From Hyphomicrobiales bacterium (lineage in GTDB: Bacteria > Pseudomonadota > Alphaproteobacteria > Rhizobiales > Xanthobacteraceae): a stretch of DNA of 58,033 bases. Of this stretch, positions 16,508 through 25,181 are shown one piece after another. The position numbers were made by a program, and so were the translations under genes. Each line of letters opens with the position of its first letter. Position 1 is the stretch's first letter. The notes beneath the pieces are model-generated. The model saw only the letters and a program-made list of their open reading frames with translations. It searched no databases and was not told where the DNA came from. The stretch is from contig WHTM01000033.1 in NCBI GenBank assembly GCA_009377755.1, positions 1 to 58,033 of the forward strand, in the 5' to 3' direction.

Positions 16508-17476
16508 ATGTCCGAACAGGCCAACCAGGACAAGCTCGTCACCATCTTCGGCGGCTCGGGTTTCGTCGGCCGGCATGTGGTGCGCGCACTGTGCAAGCGG
16601 TTCTACCGTATCCGCGTCGCGGTACGCCGGCCGGACCTCGCCGGCCACCTGCAGCCGCTCGGGCGGGTCGGACAGATTCACGCGGTGCAGGCCAATGTCC
16701 GCTATCCGGATTCGGTCGAAGCAGCCGTCCGCGATGCCAACGCGGTGATCAACCTTGTCGGCGTGCTGTTCGAGCGGGGCGCGCAGCGGTTCGCCGCCGT
16801 GCATACGGCTGGCGCCGATGCGATCGCTCGCGCGGCCCCGGCCGGGGCGGGCGTCGTGCACGTGTCGGCCATCGGAGCCGACGCAGACTCGACGTCGGCC
16901 TATGCCCGCAGCAAAGCAGCCGGCGAGCAGGCGGTTCTGACCGCGGTTCCGGGGGCCACCATTTTTCGCCCATCGATCCAATTCGGCCCGGAGGACAATT
17001 TCTTCAACCGTTTCGCCGCGCTGGCGCGGATGCTTCCGGCCTTGCCGCTGATCGGCGGCGGAGTCACACGGTTCCAGCCGGTGTTCGTCGGCGACGTCGC
17101 CACCGCCATCGCCGACGCGGTCGACGGCAAGACGAAGCCTGGCACCATCTACGAGCTCGGCGGACCTGAGGTGTTCACGTTCAAGGAACTGATGGAATTC
17201 GTGCTGACAACCACCGGGCGCAAGCGATTGCTGCTGCCGCTGCCGTTTCCGCTGGCAAAGCTGCAGGCACGGTTCCTCCAGTTCCTGCCGAAGCCGCTGC
17301 TGACCCCGGACCAGGTCGAACTGCTCCGGTATGATAACGTGGTTTCAGGCGAGGCCGAGCGAGAAGGCCGCACGCTGGAAGGGCTCGGAATCGACCCGAT
17401 CGCGATTGCATCGGTGGTGCCGTCTTATCTCTGGCGGTTCCGCAAGACGGGGCAATTCTCCAATCGCGCAGTATAG
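16508..17476 (+). CDS. NAD(P)-binding protein of the complex I NDUFA9 subunit family
   Basis: 322 residues. An atypical short-chain-dehydrogenase/epimerase Rossmann fold begins with VTIFGGSGFVGRHVVRAL (dinucleotide-binding GGSGFVG at about 14-20). VHVSAIGAD and YARSKAAGE give the usual Y-x3-K pair, and RPSIQFGPEDNFFNRFA is a signature of the NDUFA9-like branch. In alphaproteobacteria these proteins are assumed to associate with respiratory complex I or with quinone metabolism, which has not been settled for most. There is no signal peptide or membrane helix. It is monocistronic and faces away from the pseudoprotease gene. Confidence 0.9.
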   Translation: MSEQANQDKLVTIFGGSGFVGRHVVRALCKRFYRIRVAVRRPDLAGHLQPLGRVGQIHAVQANVRYPDSVEAAVRDANAVINLVGVLFERGAQRFAAVHTAGADAIARAAPAGAGVVHVSAIGADADSTSAYARSKAAGEQAVLTAVPGATIFRPSIQFGPEDNFFNRFAALARMLPALPLIGGGVTRFQPVFVGDVATAIADAVDGKTKPGTIYELGGPEVFTFKELMEFVLTTTGRKRLLLPLPFPLAKLQARFLQFLPKPLLTPDQVELLRYDNVVSGEAEREGRTLEGLGIDPIAIASVVPSYLWRFRKTGQFSNRAV

Positions 17477-17698
17477 CGCTCTCATCTTGGTCCGCTTCGA
17501 CGACTGCGGGCGCTGGCCCTGGCGCCGGCCGGGCCGGACATTCTCCACGCCACCATCACGATGGCATAAGCACCCGCGACGATTCGGCGGTTCTGAGAAA
17601 GATTTTTCTTTTTTCTGTGTAAGGATTGCCTATTTGAAGAACAATACTCTAGTTATTGCTCTAGGCGATCGTTCTAATAATAATTTCCGATCGATAGG

Positions 17699-18520
17699 AT
17701 GCAAATGTCAGCGCAATCGAACGTTCTTCGCGCGGTTCCAAGCCCGGCTGGCGTACCGGACCTTTCCGAACTCGCCGCCCGACTTTCGACAGGCTTCGCC
17801 CTGCTCGGCCTTCCCGACCGCCTGCGTGTCATCCGCGACACGATCCCCGGCCGGATCGCCTTCACGACCAGCTTCGGTATCGAGGATCAGGCGATCACGC
17901 ACGCCATTTTTGACACCGCTCTGGCCGTCGACGTGGTCACGCTCGACACCGGCCGGCTGTTTCCCGAGACCTACGACGTCTGGGCCCAGACCGAGCAGCG
18001 CTACCGGCGCCGCATTCGCGGCTTTTCGCCCAGTCAGGAGCGTGTCGAAGGCTTCGTCGCGCGGGAGGGCATCAATGCGTTCCGCGCCTCCGTCGAGGCG
18101 CGCCATGCCTGCTGTCATATCCGCAAGGTCGAGCCGCTGCGCCGCGCGCTGACCGGCGCCGCCGGCTGGATCGCCGGTCTGCGCGGCGATCAATCGGGAA
18201 ACCGGGCCGCCATGCGTTATGCGGTCGTCGATGCCGCACATGGCGTGATCAAGGTCAATCCGCTGATCGACTGGACGCGCGAGCGCGTGGTCGACTACGT
18301 GCGCGCCAACGACATCCCGTACAACGCGCTGCACGACCGCGGCTTCCTCTCGATCGGCTGCGCTCCGTGCACGCGCGCGGTGGCGCCCGGCGAACCGGAG
18401 CGCGCCGGGCGCTGGTGGTGGGAGCAGGAAGACAAGAAGGAATGCGGCCTGCACCTCGACGCGGCGCCGGACCTGGCACCGCAGCGCACCGAGCGCGCCC
18501 TCGCCGATCATGACGCCTAG
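17699..18520 (+). CDS. cysH: Assimilatory phosphoadenylyl/adenylyl-sulfate reductase
   Basis: 273 residues of the CysH family. A PP-loop-type sulfate-binding domain contains TTSFGIEDQ and VTLDTGRLFPETY. The [4Fe-4S] ligands are all visible: the pair C138-C139 in ACCHIRKVEPL and C221, C224 in GCAPCTR, with the catalytic cysteine C249 in ECGLH. Cluster-containing enzymes of this kind reduce adenylyl sulfate directly, so the likely substrate is APS, with thioredoxin as donor. The upstream 222 bases are markedly AT-rich compared with the rest of the window (about 17600-17698) and probably contain the regulated promoter. No other cys gene is adjacent. Confidence 0.93.
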   Translation: MQMSAQSNVLRAVPSPAGVPDLSELAARLSTGFALLGLPDRLRVIRDTIPGRIAFTTSFGIEDQAITHAIFDTALAVDVVTLDTGRLFPETYDVWAQTEQRYRRRIRGFSPSQERVEGFVAREGINAFRASVEARHACCHIRKVEPLRRALTGAAGWIAGLRGDQSGNRAAMRYAVVDAAHGVIKVNPLIDWTRERVVDYVRANDIPYNALHDRGFLSIGCAPCTRAVAPGEPERAGRWWWEQEDKKECGLHLDAAPDLAPQRTERALADHDA

Positions 18521-18598
18521 CACGATCCCCGTGCATTGACGTTTGCGGCGCGCACCTTACGGTGCCGCAACGACCGCCGCACACTCGGGGAACGCGCC

Positions 18599-19351
18599 AT
18601 GCTCAGGCTCTATCACTACTGGAGCTCGGTCTGTTCGCAGAAGGCCCGCCTGTGCCTCGCCGAGAAGAGCCTCCCGTGGGAAAGCGTGCATGTCGATCTG
18701 TTCAATTTCGAGAACTACCAGCCGGCCTATACCAGGCTCAACCCAAAGGCCCTGGTGCCGGCACTCGATCACGACGGACGCATTGTGATCGAGTCAAATG
18801 TCATCTTGGAGTATCTCGAGGACGTTTTCCCGCAGGTGTGGCTGCGGCCCGGCGACGCCTATGAGCGGTCGCTGGCGCGGCTGTGGCTGTTCAATGCAGA
18901 AGAGATCGCGCACCCCAACGTCGGTGTGTGCTCGCATAATGCGCGGCACGCTGTGCGGTTCAAATCCGCCGGCATTTCTGACGAGGTGGTGCTGCGCGCC
19001 GCCGACCAGTGCCCCAATCCTGTGGTCGGCCTGCGCCTGCGCCGCCGCATCGAAGTGGGCGTGACGGAGGCGGATGAGAACGAGGCCTATGCCAAGCTCG
19101 ACTATCTGCTCGACCAGATGGAGCGGCAGCTGGAACAAGGCCCTTGGCTCGCCGGCGCGCAATACTCGCTCGCCGACATCGGCATGGCGCCGATGATCAA
19201 CCGTATCGAAGTGCTGCCGCGCCCGGAGATCATTGCCGCCGCGCGCCGTCCCAGGGTCGCCGATTGGTGGCAGCGCATTCAGGCTCGGCCGGCATTCGTC
19301 GAGGCGTTCTCGTTCAAGAACCCGAACGCCGACGATCCCGTGAAACGGTGA
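18599..19351 (+). CDS. Glutathione S-transferase family protein
   Basis: 250 residues from the ATG at 18599, with GGGGAACG upstream; the frame extends 21 codons further without conservation. An N-terminal thioredoxin-like domain (LRLYHYWSSVCSQKARLCL, then VPALDHDGRIVIES for the cis-proline and glutathione contact) is followed by an all-helical domain with LADIGMAPMINRIEVL. It is closely related to the GST at 50493, sharing LYH, CSxxxRxCLxEK, NPxxxVPxLxHDG and EYxxDVFPxxxLRP. The substrate is unknown. It follows cysH by 78 bases and may share its transcript, a plausible sulfur/thiol link. Confidence 0.88.
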   Translation: MLRLYHYWSSVCSQKARLCLAEKSLPWESVHVDLFNFENYQPAYTRLNPKALVPALDHDGRIVIESNVILEYLEDVFPQVWLRPGDAYERSLARLWLFNAEEIAHPNVGVCSHNARHAVRFKSAGISDEVVLRAADQCPNPVVGLRLRRRIEVGVTEADENEAYAKLDYLLDQMERQLEQGPWLAGAQYSLADIGMAPMINRIEVLPRPEIIAAARRPRVADWWQRIQARPAFVEAFSFKNPNADDPVKR

Positions 19352-19361
19352 TACGCGTTCG

Positions 19362-20561
19362 CTAAATCTTCACCAGCATCCCGGTCACGTACATGGCTGC
19401 AATGCCGCATACGAAGCCGGCAAGTACCGCCGGCGACAGCCACGAGGTGCCGTGGCGCTGGCTCGTGCGGACCAGATAGGACGTCACCTCGACGATCACC
19501 TGCAGGATTGCGCCGGCGCCGACCGCCAGCGCGAACGCCGACCATTGCGGCGCATAGGCAAGGCTGCCAAGCCACATGCCGACGATCGCCGGCGCGCCGG
19601 CGAGCAGCGCAAGCCCGATGAAGACCGATAGCGGTGGCCGCTTCTCGACCAGCGGCGCGGCGATGCCGATGCCTTCGGTGATGTTGTGCAGCGTGAAGCC
19701 GAGCACCAGGAACGTGCCCAGCGGGGCCGCGCCGGTCGCAAAGGCGGCACCGATCGCCAGCCCCTCGCCGAGATTGTGCAGGCCGATACCGAGCGCGATG
19801 AAGGTCGCGAGCGCGAGGCCGGTCGGGACGCCGCGGCGGCGCCCGATCACGAACAGTCCCAGCGCGGTGACGGTTGCCGCCAACAGCACCATGGCGATTC
19901 CCTGGAAGGCGGCCGCCGCGCGCAGCGCGAGCTCAATCGCTTCCTTGAGCGTGTCGACGAGCAGGAAGGCCAGCAGTCCGACGGTGAGGGCCAGCACGAA
20001 TCCCAGCCCGCTACTCCCCAGTCCGCGCAGGGCCGGATAGAACATCAGCCCGATGGCGACCGGAACGATGCCGACGAAGACGCCGACGATCGCCTGCATG
20101 GTGAGCGCGCTGCCGCTGGGGCGCGGCGTGGCGATCGCCACTTCGATCTCGTGCTTGAACGTCGTTCCTGTCCCGGTCACCACCTTGACTTCGTGCTTCT
20201 CGCCCGGCACCCACGGATAGGGAACATGCAGCCAGGCCGACGCGACGCGACCCAGCGAGCCGGGCGGTGCCTGCATGAAGGTCCAATAGGCGTCATCGAC
20301 CTGCACCTGCGCGATCGTCATCGGCTCCGAGCCACCGGCGCGGACCTTGAGATGAATGCCGTCGCCATCGAGGATGACGCGCTCGAAGGTCAGCTTCTCG
20401 ACCGGCGGCGCGCCGGTGTCGAAGGCCCGCAACGGGTCCCACACGTAGAGCGCCGCGCCCGCGACGGCGAGCGCAAGGAGCGGCGCGAGCAGCCAGAGCA
20501 AGTTGACGCGCCGACCGCGCGCGTCGGCCGCCAGCGCATCGGGGCGCGCCATCTCGTTCAT
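19362..20561 (-). CDS. ZIP-family metal permease with an N-terminal extracytoplasmic domain
   Basis: 399 residues from the ATG at 20561, whose first bases overlap the stop of the multicopper oxidase gene (ATGA). One N-terminal membrane helix (LLWLLAPLLALAVAGAALYVW) is followed by a soluble domain of roughly 120 residues with no recognised family, then about eight membrane helices of the ZIP fold. The metal sites are clear: GIGLHNLGEG and LGFTLHNITEG. ZIP proteins carry divalent metals such as Zn, Fe or Mn towards the cytosol. The extra N-terminal domain probably faces the periplasm and could receive metal from the coupled oxidase, which is inference. Confidence 0.85.
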   Translation of the reverse strand: MNEMARPDALAADARGRRVNLLWLLAPLLALAVAGAALYVWDPLRAFDTGAPPVEKLTFERVILDGDGIHLKVRAGGSEPMTIAQVQVDDAYWTFMQAPPGSLGRVASAWLHVPYPWVPGEKHEVKVVTGTGTTFKHEIEVAIATPRPSGSALTMQAIVGVFVGIVPVAIGLMFYPALRGLGSSGLGFVLALTVGLLAFLLVDTLKEAIELALRAAAAFQGIAMVLLAATVTALGLFVIGRRRGVPTGLALATFIALGIGLHNLGEGLAIGAAFATGAAPLGTFLVLGFTLHNITEGIGIAAPLVEKRPPLSVFIGLALLAGAPAIVGMWLGSLAYAPQWSAFALAVGAGAILQVIVEVTSYLVRTSQRHGTSWLSPAVLAGFVCGIAAMYVTGMLVKI

Positions 20562-21694
20562 GCGGTCGCTTCCGTCACCTCGAACATGCCCATCCAGCCA
20601 AGCTCGGCGAATTCCGATTGATGCGCGTGAAACATGTACGCGCCGGTCTCGTGATTGCGGTAGCTGAACTCGATGATTCCCCGCTGCGCCTGGCACTGCA
20701 TGATCGTATCGACCGTTCGCAGCGTCGGCGTGAGCGACGTCCCGTGGTCGTAGTAGTCGAAGAAGTTCGCGTGCAGGTGAAACGAGTTGATCAAGTCGAA
20801 TTCCAGGATGTTGACGAGATAGATGCGGACCGGCCGCCGACGCGCGATCTGGATCGGGTGCTTCATGAAATGATGCGCCACCGTGTTGACGCCATAGACC
20901 TCGTTCTCATTGTCGAAGTTGGTGTCAAACCCGTTCATCACCATCACCATCTCCTGCCACTCCCGGTTTTCCGGGGTGCCGAGCAGCCGTCCGCGGGCGA
21001 GCGCAGCCTGCTCGGGATGACGCTCCGGATCGGGATCGATGATGAAGGCGCCGTACAGCCCCTTGTGGATGTGCCGCTTCAGCGGCACCGCGTGGCAATG
21101 ATAGAGATGGCAGCCGAACGGCAGCGCATCGAACTCGTAGACGAACTCGCCGCCGGGAATGACTTCGCCCGCGCCCGGCACGCCATCCATGCGCGCCGAG
21201 TGGATGCCATGAAAGTGCATCGTATGCGGATGCGAGCCGCGATTCTGAAAGACGATGCGGAGCCGCTCCCCCTCGGTGGCGCGCAGCGTCGGACCCGGCA
21301 CTCGGCCGTTGTAGGTCCACGCCGCAAAGCGAACCCCGGGCGCGACTTCGATTTCCTTGTCCTCGGCCGTGACCTCGTAGGTGCGCAGCCGGCGCCCGTC
21401 GGGCAGCGTCGATACCGTGCCGGTGGTCCAGTCGGTCAGGATGGCGGTCGGATCGAAGCCGTTGCGCGCGTTGTCGACCTCACCGGGCGTGATCATGCCG
21501 CCGTGGGTGCCGTGCTGGCCCATTCCCTTGATGGCCTGCGGCACCGCGCCCGCGCCACCGTGCTCTGCGTGCGGCACTTGCGTCTGCGCGGCAAGCTCGG
21601 CGGCAATGCCGGTCAGGACCGTGCCGCTGGCCGCGGCGAGGCCGCCGGTCAACAGACCACGCCGACTGAGATTGTCCCGTAGCCAATGCAGCAT
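20558..21694 (-). CDS. Two-domain multicopper oxidase, Tat-exported
   Basis: 378 residues with a twin-arginine signal (NLSRRGLLTGGLAAASG). Copper motifs: HTMHFHGIH (H157-H165) and GCHLYHCHAV (H196, H199, C200, H201) in the first cupredoxin domain, FHLHANFF (H306, H308) and MFHAHQSEF (H356, H358) in the second. The only type 1 copper cysteine (C200) is in the first domain, as in two-domain laccases and nitrite-reductase-like enzymes. The likely reaction is oxidation of a metal ion or organic substrate at the expense of oxygen in the periplasm. It is translationally coupled to a ZIP metal permease, which favours metal oxidation (Fe, Mn or Cu). Confidence 0.9.
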   Translation of the reverse strand: MLHWLRDNLSRRGLLTGGLAAASGTVLTGIAAELAAQTQVPHAEHGGAGAVPQAIKGMGQHGTHGGMITPGEVDNARNGFDPTAILTDWTTGTVSTLPDGRRLRTYEVTAEDKEIEVAPGVRFAAWTYNGRVPGPTLRATEGERLRIVFQNRGSHPHTMHFHGIHSARMDGVPGAGEVIPGGEFVYEFDALPFGCHLYHCHAVPLKRHIHKGLYGAFIIDPDPERHPEQAALARGRLLGTPENREWQEMVMVMNGFDTNFDNENEVYGVNTVAHHFMKHPIQIARRRPVRIYLVNILEFDLINSFHLHANFFDYYDHGTSLTPTLRTVDTIMQCQAQRGIIEFSYRNHETGAYMFHAHQSEFAELGWMGMFEVTEATA

Positions 21695-21729
21695 GGCTGC
21701 CTCTCGCGCCGAAGTAGGCCTAGATGCAG

Positions 21730-21746
21730 TTGCAAATCATTTGCAA
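21730..21746. promoter_or_regulatory. Fur/Mur-family-like palindromic operator
   Basis: Perfect 7-3-7 inverted repeat TTGCAAATCATTTGCAA in the 236-base divergent region between the multicopper oxidase-ZIP pair (minus) and the cation transporter (plus). It ends 36 bases before the oxidase start. Alphaproteobacterial Fur-family regulators (Fur/Mur and relatives) bind TGCAAAT-type palindromes, so iron or manganese control of the oxidase-permease pair is likely. Confidence 0.65.
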
Positions 21747-21930
21747 TCTACTCTGAGAACCATAGGCATTGCAAGGGGCTTGCGGCCGCGGCGCGGCCTC
21801 ACCCGCAGCCCCCGGTTTCGAGCGGCGACAAGGCAACGCGAGGCGCGCCGAGGCCAGCGGGCGCCGTGATTGTGTAACGCCGGGATGGCGGCCCATATCA
21901 CCACTATCGGGCGCGAACAGGCAGGCGGAG

Positions 21931-22575
21931 ATGGGCGTGGATTGCTGCGGACACGGTACGGCCTTCGAGGGCATGTCGGCCGACTACAAGCGGCGCCTCT
22001 GGGCGGTGATCGCGATCAACGCCGGCATGTTTCTGGTCGAAATGAGCGCCGGCGCGCTGGCCGGCTCGCAGGCGCTGCAAGCCGATGCGCTGGATTTCTT
22101 TGGAGACGCGGCAACCTACGGCATCAGCCTGGCGGTGATCGGTTCGGCGTTGCGCGTGCGCGCATGGGCCGCGTTCGCCAAGGGCGTCAGCCTGACGCTG
22201 ATGGCGCTCTGGGTGTTCGGCGCGACCGCGTACCACGTGCTGGTGCTCGACGTTCCGCGCGCCGATGTGATGGGGATCGTCGGCGTCATGGCGCTGGCAG
22301 CAAACGTCGCCAGCGTATTGATCCTGGTCCGCTACAAGGACGGCGATGCGAATGTGCGCTCGGTCTGGCTGTGCTCGCGCAACGACGCGATCGGCAATGT
22401 CGCGGTGATGCTGGCCGCGCTTGGCGTGTGGGCGAGCGCGACCCGATGGCCGGACCTCATCGTCGCCGCCGTCATGGCGGGACTGTTCCTGTATTCCTCG
22501 GTGCAGATCATGCGGCAGTCGTTGCGCGAACTGCGGAGCGAACGGACCGGCGTGCTGGAAACCGCCGCGCGCTGA
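21931..22575 (+). CDS. CDF-like cation transporter
   Basis: 214 residues with about six membrane helices. The N-terminus is cysteine/histidine-bearing (MGVDCCGHG), followed by MSADYKRRLW as in DmeF/CzcD-like efflux proteins. The first metal motif is DALDFFGDAATY in helix 2; the second (NDAIGNVAV) has asparagine where a second aspartate is usual. The expected function is export of a divalent metal from the cytosol. The start at 21931 is preferred because residues upstream in the same frame are not conserved. It diverges from the multicopper oxidase-ZIP pair across the palindrome at 21730 and ends one base from the convergent AraC gene. Confidence 0.8.
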   Translation: MGVDCCGHGTAFEGMSADYKRRLWAVIAINAGMFLVEMSAGALAGSQALQADALDFFGDAATYGISLAVIGSALRVRAWAAFAKGVSLTLMALWVFGATAYHVLVLDVPRADVMGIVGVMALAANVASVLILVRYKDGDANVRSVWLCSRNDAIGNVAVMLAALGVWASATRWPDLIVAAVMAGLFLYSSVQIMRQSLRELRSERTGVLETAAR

Positions 22576-22576
22576 G

Positions 22577-23557
22577 TTAAGCGCCGAGAAAGACCGAGCG
22601 CACGTCGGACGGTGTGGCGCCGTAGGCGCGGCGGAAGGCGCGGTTGAAATAGGAGAGGTCGCCGAAGCCGGCCTCGAAGGCGATGGCGGTGATGGTCGAG
22701 CCGGCGCGGCGCCGGTCGCTCAGCATACGGTGTGCGCGGGCGAGCCGCTCGCCGAGCACGTACTGCGAAAACGTGGTGCCCTCTCTCTCGAACAGCATTT
22801 GCACGTAGCGCGGCGTCACCTGCTGGCGGGCGGCGACCGCGACCACCGACAGGCCGCCGTCGCGAAGGTGCGCGGCGATGTCGGCCTTGACGGCGCTGAG
22901 CCGCGCGGCGCGCAGTCCGCGCTCCCTAGCGACCACCACAGCGTCGCGGCTTGCGCCGACCGTCAGCGCGATGAGATCGTATACATGCGTCACGATCAGG
23001 CGCTGCAGGTCGGGCGCCGCCAGCGCATCGTTGTGCCGCAGCATGTCGAGGTACCCGGTGAGCAGCCGCAGCGCTGCACTGTCGCGGGGAATCGCCCGCG
23101 CGAACGCGTCTTCGAGGTTCGGCACCAGGGCTGCGAGTGCCGTGCGAGGGAGCCACACCCCCAGAAAACGCTTCCCCGCCGGACTGATGCCCTCGTAGAT
23201 ATCTGCGTTCGACAGCAGCACCGCCTCGCCGTCGGCGACCGTTACCTCGCGGCCAAGCTGGGAGAAAATCTCAGCGCCTGCCACGAGAACCGCAAGGGTG
23301 ACGCTGTCGTCGCCGTCCGTAACCAGCGCGCGCGTGCGCGCCACGCGTATGCCGCTATTGACGACAGAGCCCACGGTGAGCCCCGGCAGCACGTGCTGCA
23401 CGGCGTCCATGCGGAAGGGTTGGTCCGGCAACGGCTCCATGTCGAGCCCAATCGATTTGCGTCCCAGGGCCTCTCTGACAAGAGGCACGCGGTCCTGCGG
23501 CGGCAGGTTCCCGGTTGCGAACCGCAGCGTCGCGAACTCAGGCGCCGTCGAGGCCAC
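22577..23557 (-). CDS. AraC-family transcriptional regulator
   Basis: 326 residues. The C-terminal 100 residues form the AraC/XylS double helix-turn-helix (VVAVAARQQVTPRYVQMLFE, then ITAIAFEAGFGDLSYFNRAFRRAYGATPSDVR). The N-terminal part resembles the AraC-binding-like domain of regulators such as FeaR/NphR (VLLSNADIYEGISPAGKRFLGVWLP). The effector is unknown. Its only close neighbour on either side is unrelated by function, so the regulon cannot be read from context. It is transcribed convergently with the cation transporter. Confidence 0.9.
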   Translation of the reverse strand: MASTAPEFATLRFATGNLPPQDRVPLVREALGRKSIGLDMEPLPDQPFRMDAVQHVLPGLTVGSVVNSGIRVARTRALVTDGDDSVTLAVLVAGAEIFSQLGREVTVADGEAVLLSNADIYEGISPAGKRFLGVWLPRTALAALVPNLEDAFARAIPRDSAALRLLTGYLDMLRHNDALAAPDLQRLIVTHVYDLIALTVGASRDAVVVARERGLRAARLSAVKADIAAHLRDGGLSVVAVAARQQVTPRYVQMLFEREGTTFSQYVLGERLARAHRMLSDRRRAGSTITAIAFEAGFGDLSYFNRAFRRAYGATPSDVRSVFLGA

Positions 23558-23777
23558 GGGATAACTCCTTCCCTACTGCCGGCAGTCGATCCTTTCCTTT
23601 GTAACCGCTGAGCGCCGACGGTTCAAAGCCGGACTTCGCTTTTGGACAAACGCTCTCGTTCGCTTCCGTCCAAGACTTCCGGCGCGAACGGTGCCGAGGA
23701 TCGTGGCTCACGGTCGCGCCAGGGAACGTCCGTAGCCCGCATGATGCCGGAGCGGCAAGCCGGCGCGGCAACGACGT

Positions 23778-23804
23778 CCCGGATGTCGCTGACGCTCATC
23801 CGGG
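23778..23804. repeat. Short palindromic repeat (CCCGGATG...CATCCGGG)
   Basis: Arms CCCGGATG (23778-23785) and CATCCGGG (23797-23804) followed by CTACGA. It belongs to the same loose 'CCGGAT...ATCCGGGCTACG' family as the copies near 10570-10640 and 11840-11925. It lies just before the first YadA-like gene in a 268-base gap that otherwise shows nothing. Confidence 0.6.
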
Positions 23805-23825
23805 CTACGAGTTCGGAGAACAACA

Positions 23826-25181
23826 ATGGATTGTTTGCGCTGTTTGACCTCGCCACTCGCGATCGGGGGACGCCGGCGGCGCGCCGTTCGGCTCGCGAGT
23901 TGGGCCTTCGCCGCCGCGGCACTTGCGCTTTCGGGAAGCTCCGCGATGGCCGGATGCGTCTCGGGGGACTTTCCGCTTGCTGGGGCAGACCTACTCGACG
24001 GTCCGAATTGCAAGGCGCAAGGCAGTGCCGGATACGCGACCGCCGTCGGCCGCTTTGCGGTTGCTGGCGGCCCCCGAGCCACTGCGGTTGGCGAAAGTAC
24101 CAACGCGCTAACTGACTACGCGACGGCAACGGGAGCCTTTGCGTCTGGCCTCCGTGGCGCCACAAGCGTCGGTCACGCGGCCAAGGGGACCGGACATTGG
24201 TCCACCGCCATCGGCGCTGGTCCGTCAATTGGTTCCTGGGCGTTGGGGGACTACAGCATCGCCATCGGCGGCGGTAAGGGCGGCGCCAGCGGCGATGCTG
24301 CTTATGCCGGCGAGGACTACGGCATAGCGATCGGAACTGGCGCACAGGCGTTTGGCCGGCAATCCATGGCCGTCGGCGCCTACGCGGGGGACGGTGCCGG
24401 CCACGGGAGCGAAGTCAATTCAGCGTTCGGATCGCGTGCGGGCCGCTCCGTGACCGGCAATAGCAACAGTGCGTTCGGCCAACAAAGCGGCTCGACCGTC
24501 AGCGGCAGTTCCAATTCCGCCTTCGGTGCTGCGGCCGGTGTGGCCGTGACCGGCAATGCCAATACCGCGGGCGGCGCGCTCGCCGGCTGGATCGTCAACG
24601 GGCGCAACAACGCCGCCTATGGCGTCAACGCCGGCGGGAGCGTCACAGGCGACGCCAACGTCGCGATCGGAGCGAGCGCAGGCGGGGACATCACCGCGTC
24701 CAACACCGTCGCGGTGGGCACGAGCGCATCGGCGAGCCGCAACGGCGCGGTCGCGATTGGCAACGGCGCCAGCGCGACGAAGCCGCAAGCCGCGGCGATC
24801 GGCCAGGGTACGGTCGCTAATGTGGCCAATACGGTGTCGGTCGGCTCCGCCGGCAACGAACGGCGCATCGTCAACGTCGCTGACGGCATCAATCCGACCG
24901 ACATGATCAATCTCGGTCAGCTGCAGACGCTGCTGTCGGCGCGGGCGCCGGGCGCGGGCCCGATGGGCACGGTCAATCTCGCGCAGTTCGAAGCACTGTT
25001 GCCGGCGAAGAGGATCGCTGCTGCCGCGCAGCGGCCGCCCCCCGACGACCCAACCGCGCGCCTCATCGACGAAATCCGGAGAGAGCTGCGGGAGGAATTC
25101 CGGCAAGCGTCGGCTGACCTGCGGGCATTGGTGCAGCAGCAACAGGAAGAGATTGCCGAGCTCCAAGGGAGGGTTCCATGA
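23826..25181 (+). CDS. Anchorless YadA-head-like repeat protein, copy 1
   Basis: 451 residues. A signal peptide lies at about 20-43 (LASWAFAAAALALSGSSAMA, cleavage before GC). Residues about 65-345 are tandem 14-residue-type YadA head (Hep_Hag) repeats, with motifs such as ATAVG, SVGHAAKG, YSIAIGGG and NSAFGSRAG. Near 350-375 a haemagglutinin/stalk junction reads RRIVNVADGINPTDMINLGQL. The C-terminus (about 410-451) is a charged coiled coil (LIDEIRRELREEF, QQQQEEIAEL). The membrane-anchor barrel of trimeric autotransporters is absent. It is probably a secreted or periplasmic trimer; two cysteines at the mature N-terminus (GC and GPNC) are shared with its neighbour. Confidence 0.85.
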   Translation: MDCLRCLTSPLAIGGRRRRAVRLASWAFAAAALALSGSSAMAGCVSGDFPLAGADLLDGPNCKAQGSAGYATAVGRFAVAGGPRATAVGESTNALTDYATATGAFASGLRGATSVGHAAKGTGHWSTAIGAGPSIGSWALGDYSIAIGGGKGGASGDAAYAGEDYGIAIGTGAQAFGRQSMAVGAYAGDGAGHGSEVNSAFGSRAGRSVTGNSNSAFGQQSGSTVSGSSNSAFGAAAGVAVTGNANTAGGALAGWIVNGRNNAAYGVNAGGSVTGDANVAIGASAGGDITASNTVAVGTSASASRNGAVAIGNGASATKPQAAAIGQGTVANVANTVSVGSAGNERRIVNVADGINPTDMINLGQLQTLLSARAPGAGPMGTVNLAQFEALLPAKRIAAAAQRPPPDDPTARLIDEIRRELREEFRQASADLRALVQQQQEEIAELQGRVP

